Shown one piece after another: positions 55,335 to 64,000 of a DNA stretch of 64,000 bases. Each line of letters starts with the position of its first letter. Position 1 is the stretch's first letter. The stretch covers positions 352,871-416,870 of the forward strand of contig NZ_JAFNIH010000041.1 of the NCBI RefSeq assembly GCF_019160155.1, read 5' to 3'. The translations under genes were made by a program, and so were the position numbers. The DNA is from Pinisolibacter aquiterrae. Its GTDB lineage: Bacteria; Pseudomonadota; Alphaproteobacteria; Rhizobiales; Ancalomicrobiaceae. The notes beneath the pieces are model-generated. The model saw only the letters and a list, made by a program, of their open reading frames with translations. It was not told the origin of the DNA and searched no databases.

Positions 55335-56065
55335 GGGCGCGTCAACTCCTCGGCGATGCGATCGAGGTCGGCGCGGAAACTGTTGCGCACCGAGGCGTGC
55401 GGCGCCTCCAGTTCGAGGCCGGCGACGAGAGCGGGCTCGACCACGACCGTGATCGCCACGTCACGGCCGAGCACGCGGGCGAGCCCGGCGCGCAGGGCCT
55501 CGCTCTCCGCCGCGCCGAGGACGCGCGGCGTCTTCAGCCGGAGCGGGACCCCCTCGGCGCCGAGGGAGGCGCGGGTCGTCTCCGGCAGCGCCGCGACCGC
55601 CCGGAGGAGGCCGTCGAGGAAGCCGGAGACACGGACGTCCTCGGGCAGGCGGGCGAGCAGCTTGGCGGCGATGTCGACGGCGAGCCGGCTGGCGCGATCG
55701 GCGGCGACCCGCTGGGCGCTCCGCTCGAGCCCGGCGACGTCGGCTTCCGCCGCGGCGCGCAGACGCTCGCCCTCCGCCCGCGCGGCGGCGAGGAGCGCCG
55801 CCTTTTCCCGATCGACTTCGGCCGCCACGGCGGCGTGCGCCGCGTCGCGGTCTCGCGCCCGCCGTTCGACCTCGGCGCGCGCCTCGGCGCGATCGGCCTC
55901 GGCCGCCGCCTTCTCCGCCTCGGCCCGATCGAGCAGGGCGCGCGCCTCGGCCCGCCGCGCCTCGACGATGTCGGCGATCGGCCGGAACAGGAAACGGCTC
56001 AGGATGAAGACGAGAACGAGGACGTTGATCGCCTGCAGCGCCAAGGTCCACCAGTCGATCCGCAT
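55331..56065 (-). CDS. atpF: N-ATPase b subunit with delta-like C-terminal region
   Basis: A 244-residue peripheral-stalk protein. Residues 1-30 are a membrane segment ([20 protein letters not shown]), and about 30-130 is a long Ala/Glu/Arg-rich coiled coil. The last 100 residues resemble an F-type delta/OSCP domain ending in [10 protein letters not shown] and [15 protein letters not shown]. Ordinary b subunits are about 160 residues. N-ATPase operons have no separate atpH, and this C-terminal part may do that job. It begins 10 bp after the atpE stop. Confidence 0.88.
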   Translation of the reverse strand: MRIDWWTLALQAINVLVLVFILSRFLFRPIADIVEARRAEARALLDRAEAEKAAAEADRAEARAEVERRARDRDAAHAAVAAEVDREKAALLAAARAEGERLRAAAEADVAGLERSAQRVAADRASRLAVDIAAKLLARLPEDVRVSGFLDGLLRAVAALPETTRASLGAEGVPLRLKTPRVLGAAESEALRAGLARVLGRDVAITVVVEPALVAGLELEAPHASVRNSFRADLDRIAEELTRP

Positions 56066-56075
56066 GACCTCCGCC

Positions 56076-56321
56076 TCACTTCACGAAAGGATTGGCGAAG
56101 AGCACCAGCAGCGCGATCACCAGACAGTAGATCGCCATCGTCTCGATCATGGCGAGGCCGACGAAGAGCGTCCGCGACACGGTGCCGGCGGCCTCCGGTT
56201 GACGGGCGATGGCGTCCATCGCGGCGGCGACGGCGCGCCCTTCCGCGAGCGCCGGCCCGATCGACCCGACCGAGACGGCGAGCGCCGCCGCCAGGATGCT
56301 GACGATCTCGATGATGTTCAT
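56076..56321 (-). CDS. atpE: N-ATPase c subunit (rotor ring)
   Basis: An 81-residue hairpin protein with two membrane helices joined by the polar loop ARQPEAAG. The ion-carrying carboxylate is Glu60 in the outer helix (GLAMIETMAIY), with Thr61 and Tyr65 at positions equivalent to the Na+ ligands of Na+-ATPases. A second carboxylate, Glu27 (GPALAEG), sits in helix 1, giving a two-carboxylate site. Such sites occur in both Na+- and H+-coupled rings, so ion use is open. The ATG overlaps the atpB stop by 4 bp. Confidence 0.94.
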   Translation of the reverse strand: MNIIEIVSILAAALAVSVGSIGPALAEGRAVAAAMDAIARQPEAAGTVSRTLFVGLAMIETMAIYCLVIALLVLFANPFVK

Positions 56322-57025
56322 GGTGTCTTCCCTTCCGAGGAGGTCGGTTCGGATCGTGGCGGCGGGCGCTCGCCGACGGCGGCGCCGATGAAGACGGTGG
56401 CGAGCACCGCGAAGATGTAGGCCTGGACCGCGCCGGTCAGGAGATCGAGCGCCATCAGCGGGATCGGCACCAGCAGTCCCGCCAGCGACAGGACGATGCC
56501 GATCACGAAGACGCCGCTCATGACGTTGCCGAAGAGGCGCACGATCAGCGAGAAGGTCCGCGTCACCTGTTCGACGAGGTTGAGCGGGATCATCACCCAG
56601 GTCGGTTCGGCGAAGGTCGCGAGATAGCCGCCGAGCCCCCGCGTGGCGATGCCGAAGGCGACCGTCGCGCCGAGCACGATGAAGGCGAGCGCCGCGTCGG
56701 TCTCGAGACGGGCGGTCGGCGGCTCGACCCCGGGCACCAGCGACGACCAGTTCGCGACGAGCACATAGAGGAAGATCGTCCCGATCAGGGCGCGGAAGCG
56801 GGCCGGGTCGGTCTGCATCGTGCCGCGGATCTGGTCGTCGATGGTGACGACCACGATCTCGAGCAGGCTCTGGAACGCCGACGGCCGCGTCGAAAGACGT
56901 CGGGTGGCGAGGAAGGCGCCGACGCCGAGGACGGCGAGGATCACCCAGGTGACCACGACGGGGGCCGCGATCGGCACCGGGCCGAGCATGAAGGCGGGTT
57001 CGAGCGTCAGCGGCGAGGCGTTCAC
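56318..57025 (-). CDS. atpB: N-ATPase a subunit
   Basis: A 235-residue membrane stator subunit starting with GTG at 57025 (overlapping the atpR stop). The essential Arg is R163 in SLIVRLFGNVMSG, and the C-terminal helix LLTGAVQAYIFAVLATVFIG is typical. It provides the ion half-channels next to the c ring. Confidence 0.93.
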   Translation of the reverse strand: MNASPLTLEPAFMLGPVPIAAPVVVTWVILAVLGVGAFLATRRLSTRPSAFQSLLEIVVVTIDDQIRGTMQTDPARFRALIGTIFLYVLVANWSSLVPGVEPPTARLETDAALAFIVLGATVAFGIATRGLGGYLATFAEPTWVMIPLNLVEQVTRTFSLIVRLFGNVMSGVFVIGIVLSLAGLLVPIPLMALDLLTGAVQAYIFAVLATVFIGAAVGERPPPRSEPTSSEGKTP

Positions 57026-57333
57026 GGCATCCTCCCGAAGCGGCGAAGCGCGAGCGTGCGCGCCGCCAGAAGCGCCAGCGCCCCGCCGAGGAGCGGCGCG
57101 GCGCCGAGCCGCGACAGGCCGTAGAAGACGGCGGCGACCACGGCGAAACGCAGGATCTGCACGATCGCCGCCCGCACCAGATCGCCCCCGGCCCAGGCGT
57201 GGGCGTTCCACCACAGCGAGCCGAAATAGGCGAGGCCGAGGCAGAAACCAACGGCGGCGCCGATCGCCCCGCCGAGCGCCGGGCTCGCCCGGACGGCGTC
57301 GAGGAGCGAGGAGGTGGTGGCGAGGTCGGTCAT
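57022..57333 (-). CDS. atpR: N-ATPase accessory membrane protein AtpR
   Basis: A 103-residue small membrane protein with three hydrophobic segments (GAIGAAVGFCLGLAYFGSLW, ILRFAVVAAVFYGL, LLGGALALLAA). AtpR is specific to N-ATPase operons and lies between atpQ and atpB, exactly as here. The ATG at 57333 overlaps the atpQ stop. In the literature it is proposed to act with AtpQ in assembly or ion handling. Confidence 0.9.
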   Translation of the reverse strand: MTDLATTSSLLDAVRASPALGGAIGAAVGFCLGLAYFGSLWWNAHAWAGGDLVRAAIVQILRFAVVAAVFYGLSRLGAAPLLGGALALLAARTLALRRFGRMP

Positions 57334-57616
57334 GGGCGATGCATCCATTTCCAGGCCGACCACATCCCGAAGGCCGCGCCGATCATGATCAGGGGGGCGG
57401 AGAAGAAGACCCCCGTGGCGAAGGTCCGATCGAGCCAGCGGCCGACGGCGACGCCGATCAGCGTCGGCACGACGATCGTCCAGCCGAGAATGCCGATCTG
57501 CCCCAGGCGGGTGCCGAGCGAGGGTTCCGGCGTCTCGATCCCCTCGCGGCGGCGCTCGGCGGCGCGGCGGGCGGCTTCCGCCAGACGGTCCTCCGGGTCG
57601 TTCGCGCGCGGGGCGG

Positions 57617-57620
<4 letters not shown>
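57330..57620 (-). CDS. atpQ: N-ATPase accessory protein AtpQ (AtpI-like)
   Basis: A 96-residue protein with a charged N-terminal region and two hydrophobic hairpin segments (LGWTIVVPTLIGVAVGRWLD and FFSAPLIMIGAAFGMW). This is the AtpI/AtpQ-like fold found in N-ATPase operons between atpC and atpR. It probably aids c-ring assembly or Mg2+/ion supply. Overlaps of 4 bp link it to both neighbours. Confidence 0.9.
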
Positions 57621-59965
<2,345 letters not shown>

Positions 59966-61234
59966 ATGACGTCCCCTGCTCCCCGTCTCGCCCTTCTCCT
60001 TCCGTTTCTGGCGCTCGGCCAGATCACCGGGTGGGGCACCACCTATTACCTGCCGTCCGTGCTCGGGCCGTCCCTGACGCGCGACCTCGGCTTCGGCTCG
60101 ACCGAGACCTATCTCGGCGTGACGATCATGGTGGCGATCGGGGGGCTCGCCTCGCCCATCGCCGGGCGCTCCTTCGACCGTCTCGGCGCGGCGCGTTTCC
60201 TGCCGATCGCGCCGCTGGCGATCGGGCTCGGTCACCTGCTCTTCGCCGGCCTGCCGTCGGTCGCGACCTGGTATGCCGCCTGGGCGCTGTTCGGCCTCGC
60301 CATGGCCTTCGGCCTGACGCTCGCGGTCAATACCTTCCTGACCCGGGTGGTCGGACGCGGCGTCCGCGAGCGCATCGGCATCCTGGCGCTGCTGGTCGGC
60401 TTCGCCCCGACGCTCTTCTGGCCGCTGACGGCGATGCTCGAGGCCGCGCTCGGATGGCGCGGCGCGGTGGCGCTCTACGGCGCGATCGAACTCGGCCTCG
60501 TCCTGCCGCTGCAGCTGTGGATCGCCGCGCGCTGGTCGGACGCGGTCGTGGTGTCGGAGCCGGTCGAGGCGGCCGCGCGGGCGGAGGCCTCGCCGCCGCC
60601 GCTGACGGCGCGTGCGCGCACCACCGCGATCGTCGCCATGGTCGTGGCCTTCACCGTGCAGGGCTTCGCCTCCTGGGGCCTGCCGCTCCACATCATCACG
60701 CTGTTCGAGGACTTCGGCCTCGCTCACGACGCCGCCGTCCGGGTCGCCGCCGCCAGCGGCGCCGCGGCGATCGCCGCGCGGACGATCGAGATCGTCGTCG
60801 GCCAGCGGATCCACCCGATCACCACCACCGGCCTCTGCATCGCCGTCCTCGCGCCGATGCTGGCCCTGCTCGGCTCGCCGCTCGATCCGGCCACCAGCGC
60901 CTGGATCTTCATCCTGGTGTGGAGCGGTGCCAACGGCATCCTCGCCATCCTTCGGGTGACGCTGCCGCTCCACCTCTTCGGCGCCGCCGCCTACGGCACG
61001 CTGATGGGCAAGATGAGCCTGCCGCAGAATCTCGTCTTCGCCGCCGCGCCGACGATCTTCGCCACCGTGATCGAGCGCGGTGGTCCCCAGGCGGCGCTGT
61101 GGCTGGCGATCGCCGCCTCGCTGATCGCGCTCGTCGCCGCCGCGGTCCTCGCCCGCATCGCCCGCGCTCCGGAACGGGCGGCGCGTGGCGCCGCCGCCGC
61201 CCTGGCGGTCGCCGCCGTCCCGACCCGCGACTGA
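59966..61234 (+). CDS. MFS transporter
   Basis: A 422-residue major facilitator with about 12 predicted membrane segments, split by a polar loop near residues 190-215. The N-terminal half has GQITGWGTTYYLPSVLGPSL and the motif-A-like region SPIAGRSFDRLGAARFLPIA. It could export or import a small metabolite; the substrate is unknown. The ATG at 59966 has only a weak AGG upstream. Confidence 0.85.
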   Translation: MTSPAPRLALLLPFLALGQITGWGTTYYLPSVLGPSLTRDLGFGSTETYLGVTIMVAIGGLASPIAGRSFDRLGAARFLPIAPLAIGLGHLLFAGLPSVATWYAAWALFGLAMAFGLTLAVNTFLTRVVGRGVRERIGILALLVGFAPTLFWPLTAMLEAALGWRGAVALYGAIELGLVLPLQLWIAARWSDAVVVSEPVEAAARAEASPPPLTARARTTAIVAMVVAFTVQGFASWGLPLHIITLFEDFGLAHDAAVRVAAASGAAAIAARTIEIVVGQRIHPITTTGLCIAVLAPMLALLGSPLDPATSAWIFILVWSGANGILAILRVTLPLHLFGAAAYGTLMGKMSLPQNLVFAAAPTIFATVIERGGPQAALWLAIAASLIALVAAAVLARIARAPERAARGAAAALAVAAVPTRD

Positions 61235-61265
61235 CGCCGCGCCGAGATCGACGAAGAACGCGGGG

Positions 61266-61288
61266 CCGGGGATCGGACGATCCCCCGG
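61266..61288. terminator. Stem-loop between convergent MFS and XRE-cupin genes
   Basis: GGGGATC (61268-61274) and GATCCCC (61279-61285) pair around a GGAC loop, extended by CC/GG with a one-base bulge. It is in the 67-bp convergent gap and may terminate both genes. Confidence 0.5.
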
Positions 61289-61301
61289 ACCCGAGGCCGC
61301 G

Positions 61302-61934
61302 TCAGGTCTTCTGACGGCCCGAGGTGGTCGTCCAGATCACCCGGGCGTCGTCCTCCTCGGCCGGGTTCCAGTAGCGGTGCGGCATCAGGCTGGAGAAGCG
61401 GAAGGAATCGCCCGGCGCCAGTTCCCAGACGTCGCCGCCGACCTCGAGCACGATGCGCCCGGCCAGCACCAGACCGCATTCCTCCCCGGTATGCGACATC
61501 ACCTCGTCGCCCGAGCGCCCGCCCGGCGCGATCACCATCTCGTAGGAATTGAGCAGGCCCTCGCCGTTCTTGTCGGTGAGGCCCTCCTTGTGGATCCCCG
61601 TCGCCGGCAGATCGAGCCGGCTGCGCTCGGATTGCCGCACCACGATGCGCCGCCCGTCGCTCGACGGCCCCGGCCCGTCGGCGAACAGCGTCGTCAACTC
61701 GATGCCGTAGACCTCCGCGAGCGCGACCATCGTGCGCAGCGAGGGCGACGACAGTCCGCGCTCGATCTGGCTGAGATAGCCGACCGAACAGCCGATGCGC
61801 CGCCCGAGCTCGGTCAGGGACAGGCCGCGCAGCTTGCGTGCCGCACGCAACCGCCTGCACAACGCCTCTTCCGACGGCACCGTTTCCTCGGCCGCGAGGT
61901 CTGTTTTCGTGCGAAGTGCCTTTTTCATGGTCAT
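61302..61934 (-). CDS. XRE-family regulator with C-terminal cupin domain
   Basis: A 210-residue regulator. The helix-turn-helix lies at about residues 25-80 (RKLRGLSLTELGRRIGCSVG, then LSQIERG) and the cupin sensor at about 130-205 (HTGEECGLVLAGRIVLEVGG, then PGDSFRFSSLMPHRYWNP). This PuuR-like type usually senses amines or amino acids. It is divergent from an amino-acid ABC transporter. An ATG at 61928 is an alternative start. A palindromic operator covers the start codon and a second copy lies upstream. Confidence 0.9.
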   Translation of the reverse strand: MTMKKALRTKTDLAAEETVPSEEALCRRLRAARKLRGLSLTELGRRIGCSVGYLSQIERGLSSPSLRTMVALAEVYGIELTTLFADGPGPSSDGRRIVVRQSERSRLDLPATGIHKEGLTDKNGEGLLNSYEMVIAPGGRSGDEVMSHTGEECGLVLAGRIVLEVGGDVWELAPGDSFRFSSLMPHRYWNPAEEDDARVIWTTTSGRQKT

Positions 61935-61939
61935 GAAAA
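61922..61939. promoter_or_regulatory. Operator copy A overlapping the XRE-cupin start
   Basis: TTTTCATGGTCATGAAAA has perfect 8-bp arms around a 2-bp centre and covers both possible start codons of the regulator. It shares its outer half-sites with copy B at 61959-61976. It suggests tight autorepression. Confidence 0.65.
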
Positions 61940-61958
61940 TTTCTTGCCCAGGTGGTCG

Positions 61959-61976
61959 CTTTCATATATATGAAAA
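61959..61976. promoter_or_regulatory. Operator copy B in the amino-acid transporter promoter
   Basis: CTTTCATATATATGAAAA contains a perfect 16-bp palindrome (61960-61975). Its centre is 37 bp from that of copy A. The half-site TTTCAT/ATGAAA is the same. It lies 55 bp upstream of the transporter start, so regulator binding would cover both divergent promoters. Confidence 0.65.
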
Positions 61977-62030
61977 TACGGTCCCGACACAACAGATCAC
62001 CGAAATCCCGTCCCACCCGAGGAGTTGACC

Positions 62031-62783
62031 ATGATCAAGCGTGCGTCCCTGATTTCGTGCCTCGCTCTCGTTCTGGGAATGGCGTCGACGCCGTTCGCGG
62101 CCGCCGCCACCCTCAAGGTCGGCTCGACCCCGACCGGCGTTCCCTTCACCTTCCTCGACACCAAGACCAACACCATTCAGGGCGTCATGGTCGACGTGAT
62201 GGCCGAGGTGGCGAAGGATGCCGGCGACACCGTTCAGATCGAGCCGCTGTCCTTCTCGGCGCTGATCCCCTCGCTGACCTCCTCGAAGATCGACGTGATC
62301 TCGGCGGCGATGTTCGCCACGGCGGCCCGCAAGGAGGTCATCGACTTCACCGACACGGTCTACGGCTACGGCGAAGCGCTCGTCGTCGGCTCCTCCGACA
62401 CCAAGGACTACAAGAGCTTCGACGATCTGAAGGGCGCGACCATCGGCGTCCAGGTCGGCACCGCCTTCGTGGAGCCGCTGAAGAAGTCGGGCGCCTTCGC
62501 CGAGGTGAAGATCTACGACTCGATCCAGGACATCATGCGCGACGTCGGCGCGGGCCGCATCAAGGCCGGTTTCGCCGACTATCCGATCGTCGCCTATCAG
62601 ATCGCCCAGGGCAATTTCCCCGGCGTCCGCATCGCCCCCGCCTACACCCCGGTGGTCAAGGGCGAGATCGGCATCGGCCTGCGCAAGGGCGAGGCGGCGA
62701 CGCTCGCCAAGTTCAACGCCTCGATCGCCAAGATGAAGGCCGACGGCCGTCTCGCCGCGATCCTGAAGAAGTGGGGCCTCTGA
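62031..62783 (+). CDS. Polar amino-acid ABC transporter substrate-binding protein
   Basis: A 250-residue family 3 solute-binding protein (SBP_bac_3). The signal peptide covers about residues 1-25 (SLISCLALVLGMASTPFAAA) and the mature part begins TLKVGSTPTGVPFTFLD, with the ligand segment DVISAAMFATAARKEVIDFT. The ATG at 62031 has GAGGAG 6 bases upstream; a TTG at 62025 is in frame but too close to that site. It is the first gene of the transporter controlled by the XRE-cupin regulator. Confidence 0.92.
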   Translation: MIKRASLISCLALVLGMASTPFAAAATLKVGSTPTGVPFTFLDTKTNTIQGVMVDVMAEVAKDAGDTVQIEPLSFSALIPSLTSSKIDVISAAMFATAARKEVIDFTDTVYGYGEALVVGSSDTKDYKSFDDLKGATIGVQVGTAFVEPLKKSGAFAEVKIYDSIQDIMRDVGAGRIKAGFADYPIVAYQIAQGNFPGVRIAPAYTPVVKGEIGIGLRKGEAATLAKFNASIAKMKADGRLAAILKKWGL

Positions 62784-62896
62784 TCGACGCCGCCGTCGCG
62801 CCGGGCCTCGCCCCGGTGTGACGGCCGGCCCTTCGGGTCGCGGGTCGTTCGAGGTCGGCCGCCTGTCGCGGTCTTCACGGCAACGAGGATCGAGCC

Positions 62897-63556
62897 TTGC
62901 AGAAATTCTTTCAAGACGCGGTGGAGTTCACACCGATCCTGCTCGAGGGCGCCTGGGCGACGATCCTCGTCACGCTCGGATCGCTGGTCCTCTCGACCTT
63001 GCTCGGCCTGATCTGGGCCCTGATGCGGATCTCCGGCAACCGCTGGCTCGATCGCGTCGCGATCGTGTTCATCAACTTCATCCGCGGCGTGCCGATCATC
63101 GTCCAGTTGTTCTACATCTACTTCGTGATGCCCGACTTCGGGGTGTCGCTGACGGCGATGCAGGCGGCGATCATCGGTCTCGGCATCGCCTATTCGGCCT
63201 ATCAGGCGGAGAACTTCCGCGCCGGCATCGAGGCGATCGACCATGGTCAGGTCGAGGCCGCCCAATCGATCGGCATGGGCTGGTTCCTGACCATGCGCCG
63301 GGTGATCCTGCCGCAGGCCTTCCGCATCGTGCTGCCGCCCTACGGCAACACCATGATCATGATGCTGAAGGATTCCTCGCAGGCCTCCACCATCACGGTC
63401 GCGGAGCTGGCGCTGCAGGGCAAGCTCATCGCCGCCTCGACCTTCAAGAACACCACCGTCTTCACGCTGGTCGCCGTCTTCTATCTGGTGATGTGCATCC
63501 CGCTCATCCTGCTGGTGGCGCGCCTCGAGAAGGCCAATTCCGGGGGGCGGCGATGA
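62897..63556 (+). CDS. Polar amino-acid ABC transporter permease
   Basis: A 219-residue HisM/GlnP-type permease starting at TTG (62897) after GAGGAT. It has the family start region LLEGAWATILVTLGSLVLST and the EAA-loop segment EAAQSIGMGWFLTMRRVILP near residues 118-137. It overlaps the ATPase gene by 4 bp. Confidence 0.91.
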   Translation: MQKFFQDAVEFTPILLEGAWATILVTLGSLVLSTLLGLIWALMRISGNRWLDRVAIVFINFIRGVPIIVQLFYIYFVMPDFGVSLTAMQAAIIGLGIAYSAYQAENFRAGIEAIDHGQVEAAQSIGMGWFLTMRRVILPQAFRIVLPPYGNTMIMMLKDSSQASTITVAELALQGKLIAASTFKNTTVFTLVAVFYLVMCIPLILLVARLEKANSGGRR

Positions 63557-64000
63557 TCGAGCTGCGCGACGTCCACAAGAGCTACGGACCGCTCGAGGTC
63601 ATCAAGGGCATCGACGCCACCGTGAACAAGGGCGAGGTGGTCTGCCTGATCGGCCCCTCCGGCTCCGGCAAGTCGACCATCCTGCGCTGCATCAACGGGT
63701 TGGAGTCCTATCAGAAGGGCACGATCGAGTTCGACGGAATCCGGGTCGATCGCGACCATCGCTCGATCGTCGAGGTGCGCACCCACGTCTCGATGGTGTT
63801 CCAGCGCTTCAATCTGTTCCCGCATCGGACCGTTCTCGAGAACGTCATCGAGGGTCCGGTCTGGGTGAAGAAGGAGCCGCGCGCCGAGGCCCGCGATCGC
63901 GGTCTGGCGCTGCTCGAGCGGGTCGGCCTCGCCGAGAAGGCCTCGGCCCATCCCGGCCAGTTGTCCGGCGGCCAGCAGCAGCGCGTCGCCATCGCTCGGG
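63553..64000 (+). CDS. Polar amino-acid ABC transporter ATPase (3' end outside window)
   Basis: The first 149 codons of a GlnQ/HisP-type ATPase. It begins IELRDVHKSYGPLEVIKGID with Walker A GPSGSGKST near residues 36-44, the Q-loop MVFQRFNLFPHRTV and the signature LSGGQQQRVAIAR at the window edge. Walker B and the C-terminus are missing because the sequence ends. The ATG overlaps the permease stop. Confidence 0.92.
   Translation, partial: MIELRDVHKSYGPLEVIKGIDATVNKGEVVCLIGPSGSGKSTILRCINGLESYQKGTIEFDGIRVDRDHRSIVEVRTHVSMVFQRFNLFPHRTVLENVIEGPVWVKKEPRAEARDRGLALLERVGLAEKASAHPGQLSGGQQQRVAIAR

Overview
The window is gene-dense, very GC-rich DNA (roughly 70% G+C by eye) with many 4-base ATGA/GTGA start-stop overlaps. 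It is dominated by periplasmic-binding-protein transporters (two Liv-type ABC, one Dpp-type ABC, one polar amino-acid ABC, two TRAP) and small catabolic operons, each with its own regulator. This gene content and style suggest a free-living or plant/soil-associated alphaproteobacterium, probably of the Hyphomicrobiales (Rhizobiales). That assignment is inference from gene content; there is no rRNA or tRNA marker in the window.

Layout. (1) 1-2.9 kb, minus strand: four genes whose families and neighbourhood match the indole-3-acetate degradation (iac) genes: iacA monooxygenase, iacB, iacE SDR and iacG flavin reductase, the last cut by the window edge. (2) 2.9-3.6 kb: a large divergent control region rich in inverted repeats. 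(3) 3.6-10.9 kb, plus strand: a Liv-type ABC transporter with an unusual permease-ATPase fusion, a ketopantoate-reductase-family enzyme, a class II aldolase-family enzyme and a MarR regulator (an IacR candidate). (4) 10.9-13.5 kb: LysR regulator divergent from a TauD/TfdA-like dioxygenase, then an AsnC/Lrp regulator. (5) 13.6-22.6 kb, plus strand: Asp/Glu-racemase-family protein, FAD amine/amino-acid oxidase, two small proteins of the L-2-amino-thiazoline-4-carboxylate (ATC) hydrolase family flanking a complete second Liv transporter, and an M20D amidohydrolase. (6) 22.6-32.6 kb: IclR regulator, SDR, a three-component iron-sulfur/FAD dehydrogenase (opine oxidase/D-hydroxyproline dehydrogenase type) and a Dpp-type ABC transporter. 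(7) 32.7-40.7 kb: a four-carbon acid-sugar module (PdxA2-like dehydrogenase, DUF1537 kinase, DeoR regulator, DhnA-type aldolase) with a fused DctQM TRAP transporter and a VOC protein. (8) 40.9-47.5 kb, minus strand: De Ley-Doudoroff D-galactonate genes dgoK, dgoA, dgoD with a three-gene TRAP transporter and a GntR/FCD regulator. (9) 47.8-51.4 kb: 6-phosphogluconate dehydrogenase, gluconokinase and glycerol-3-phosphate dehydrogenase. (10) 51.4-52.7 kb: an orphan KpsS-like capsule export/glycosyltransferase gene. (11) 52.9-59.6 kb, minus strand: a complete N-ATPase operon in the canonical order atpD-C-Q-R-B-E-F-A-G. (12) 60-64 kb: an MFS transporter, an XRE-cupin regulator with a duplicated operator, and a polar amino-acid ABC transporter truncated by the right edge.

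The genes work mainly as uptake-plus-catabolism cassettes: import of indole-acetate-like, amino-acid/amide-like, opine/peptide-like, tetronate-like and aldonate substrates, followed by oxidative or aldol conversion to central metabolites. The least described parts are the ATC-hydrolase pair around a transporter with racemase, oxidases and amidohydrolase, and a 29-bp conserved site shared by the tetronate kinase promoter and the TRAP operon promoter 6.3 kb away. No CRISPR array, insertion sequence, phage gene, rRNA or convincing tRNA was seen.
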